From: an uncultured Clostridia bacterium
GTDB taxonomy: Bacteria > Bacillota > Clostridia > TANB77 > CAG-508
NCBI GenBank assembly: GCA_944391155.1
Contig: CALXSO010000108.1
Coordinates: forward strand, 1-12,703
Length of the DNA stretch: 12,703 nucleotides
Direction of reading: 5' to 3'
The position numbers and the translations under genes are program-made. Below are positions 12,680 to 12,703 of the stretch, one piece after another. The notes under the pieces were generated by a model that was given only the letters and a program-made list of their open reading frames with translations, was not told the DNA's origin and did no database searches. Numbering within the stretch: the first letter of the stretch is position 1; every line of letters starts with the position of its first letter.

Positions 12680-12703
12680 TAAAACCATAAAAACCTAAAT
12701 ATA

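Overview
The window is very AT-rich (about a quarter G+C by eye). Its coding strand uses AGA for almost all arginines and its Shine-Dalgarno (SD) sequences are strong. It carries a complete spoIIIA operon (spoIIIAA to spoIIIAH), which is diagnostic of an endospore-forming Firmicute. The composition, the Asn/Glu-rich disordered linkers and a ChW-repeat wall protein suggest an uncultured, probably gut-associated, Clostridia lineage. The lineage is inferred; the spore-forming capacity follows from the operon. All recognised genes are on the + strand.

Layout. Positions 2-91 hold the 3' end of a surface-protein gene ending in a membrane anchor with a basic tail. Positions 92-543 are a non-coding gap with a degraded-looking ORF remnant, a nested hairpin and a -24/-12-like site. 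yebC (544-1264) has a one-base insertion after codon 2 that separates its SD and ATG from the conserved reading frame. It is followed 25 bp later by a 584-residue single-pass membrane protein of unknown function and a strong intrinsic terminator (3071-3108). A 363-bp gap with two tandem 26-bp hairpin repeats precedes the spoIIIA operon (3408-9419). Two hairpin or terminator zones and an exactly duplicated 32-bp repeat follow. A good sigma-A promoter then drives a 953-residue secreted GH25 muramidase with 12 ChW repeats (9778-12639).

Function. SpoIIIAA to SpoIIIAH form the mother-cell half of the SpoIIIA-SpoIIQ (A-Q) feeding-tube complex in the engulfment septum. SpoIIIAA is the ATPase, SpoIIIAB to SpoIIIAE are membrane components, and SpoIIIAF, SpoIIIAG and SpoIIIAH are ring-forming proteins. 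spoIIQ is not in the window. The GH25 protein is a plausible wall-remodelling enzyme on a separate transcript.

Most notable are the spacers inside the spoIIIA operon. The gaps before spoIIIAC (190 bp), spoIIIAE (259 bp) and spoIIIAH (132 bp) contain hairpins and/or very short ORFs next to SD sequences instead of the tight packing usual for this operon. At spoIIIAC a hairpin-forming segment flanked by a 6-bp direct repeat sits exactly between an ideal SD and the true start codon. Apparent one-base insertions also affect the yebC start and the spoIIIAA end. Assembly error, gene decay and translational recoding cannot be told apart from the sequence alone.
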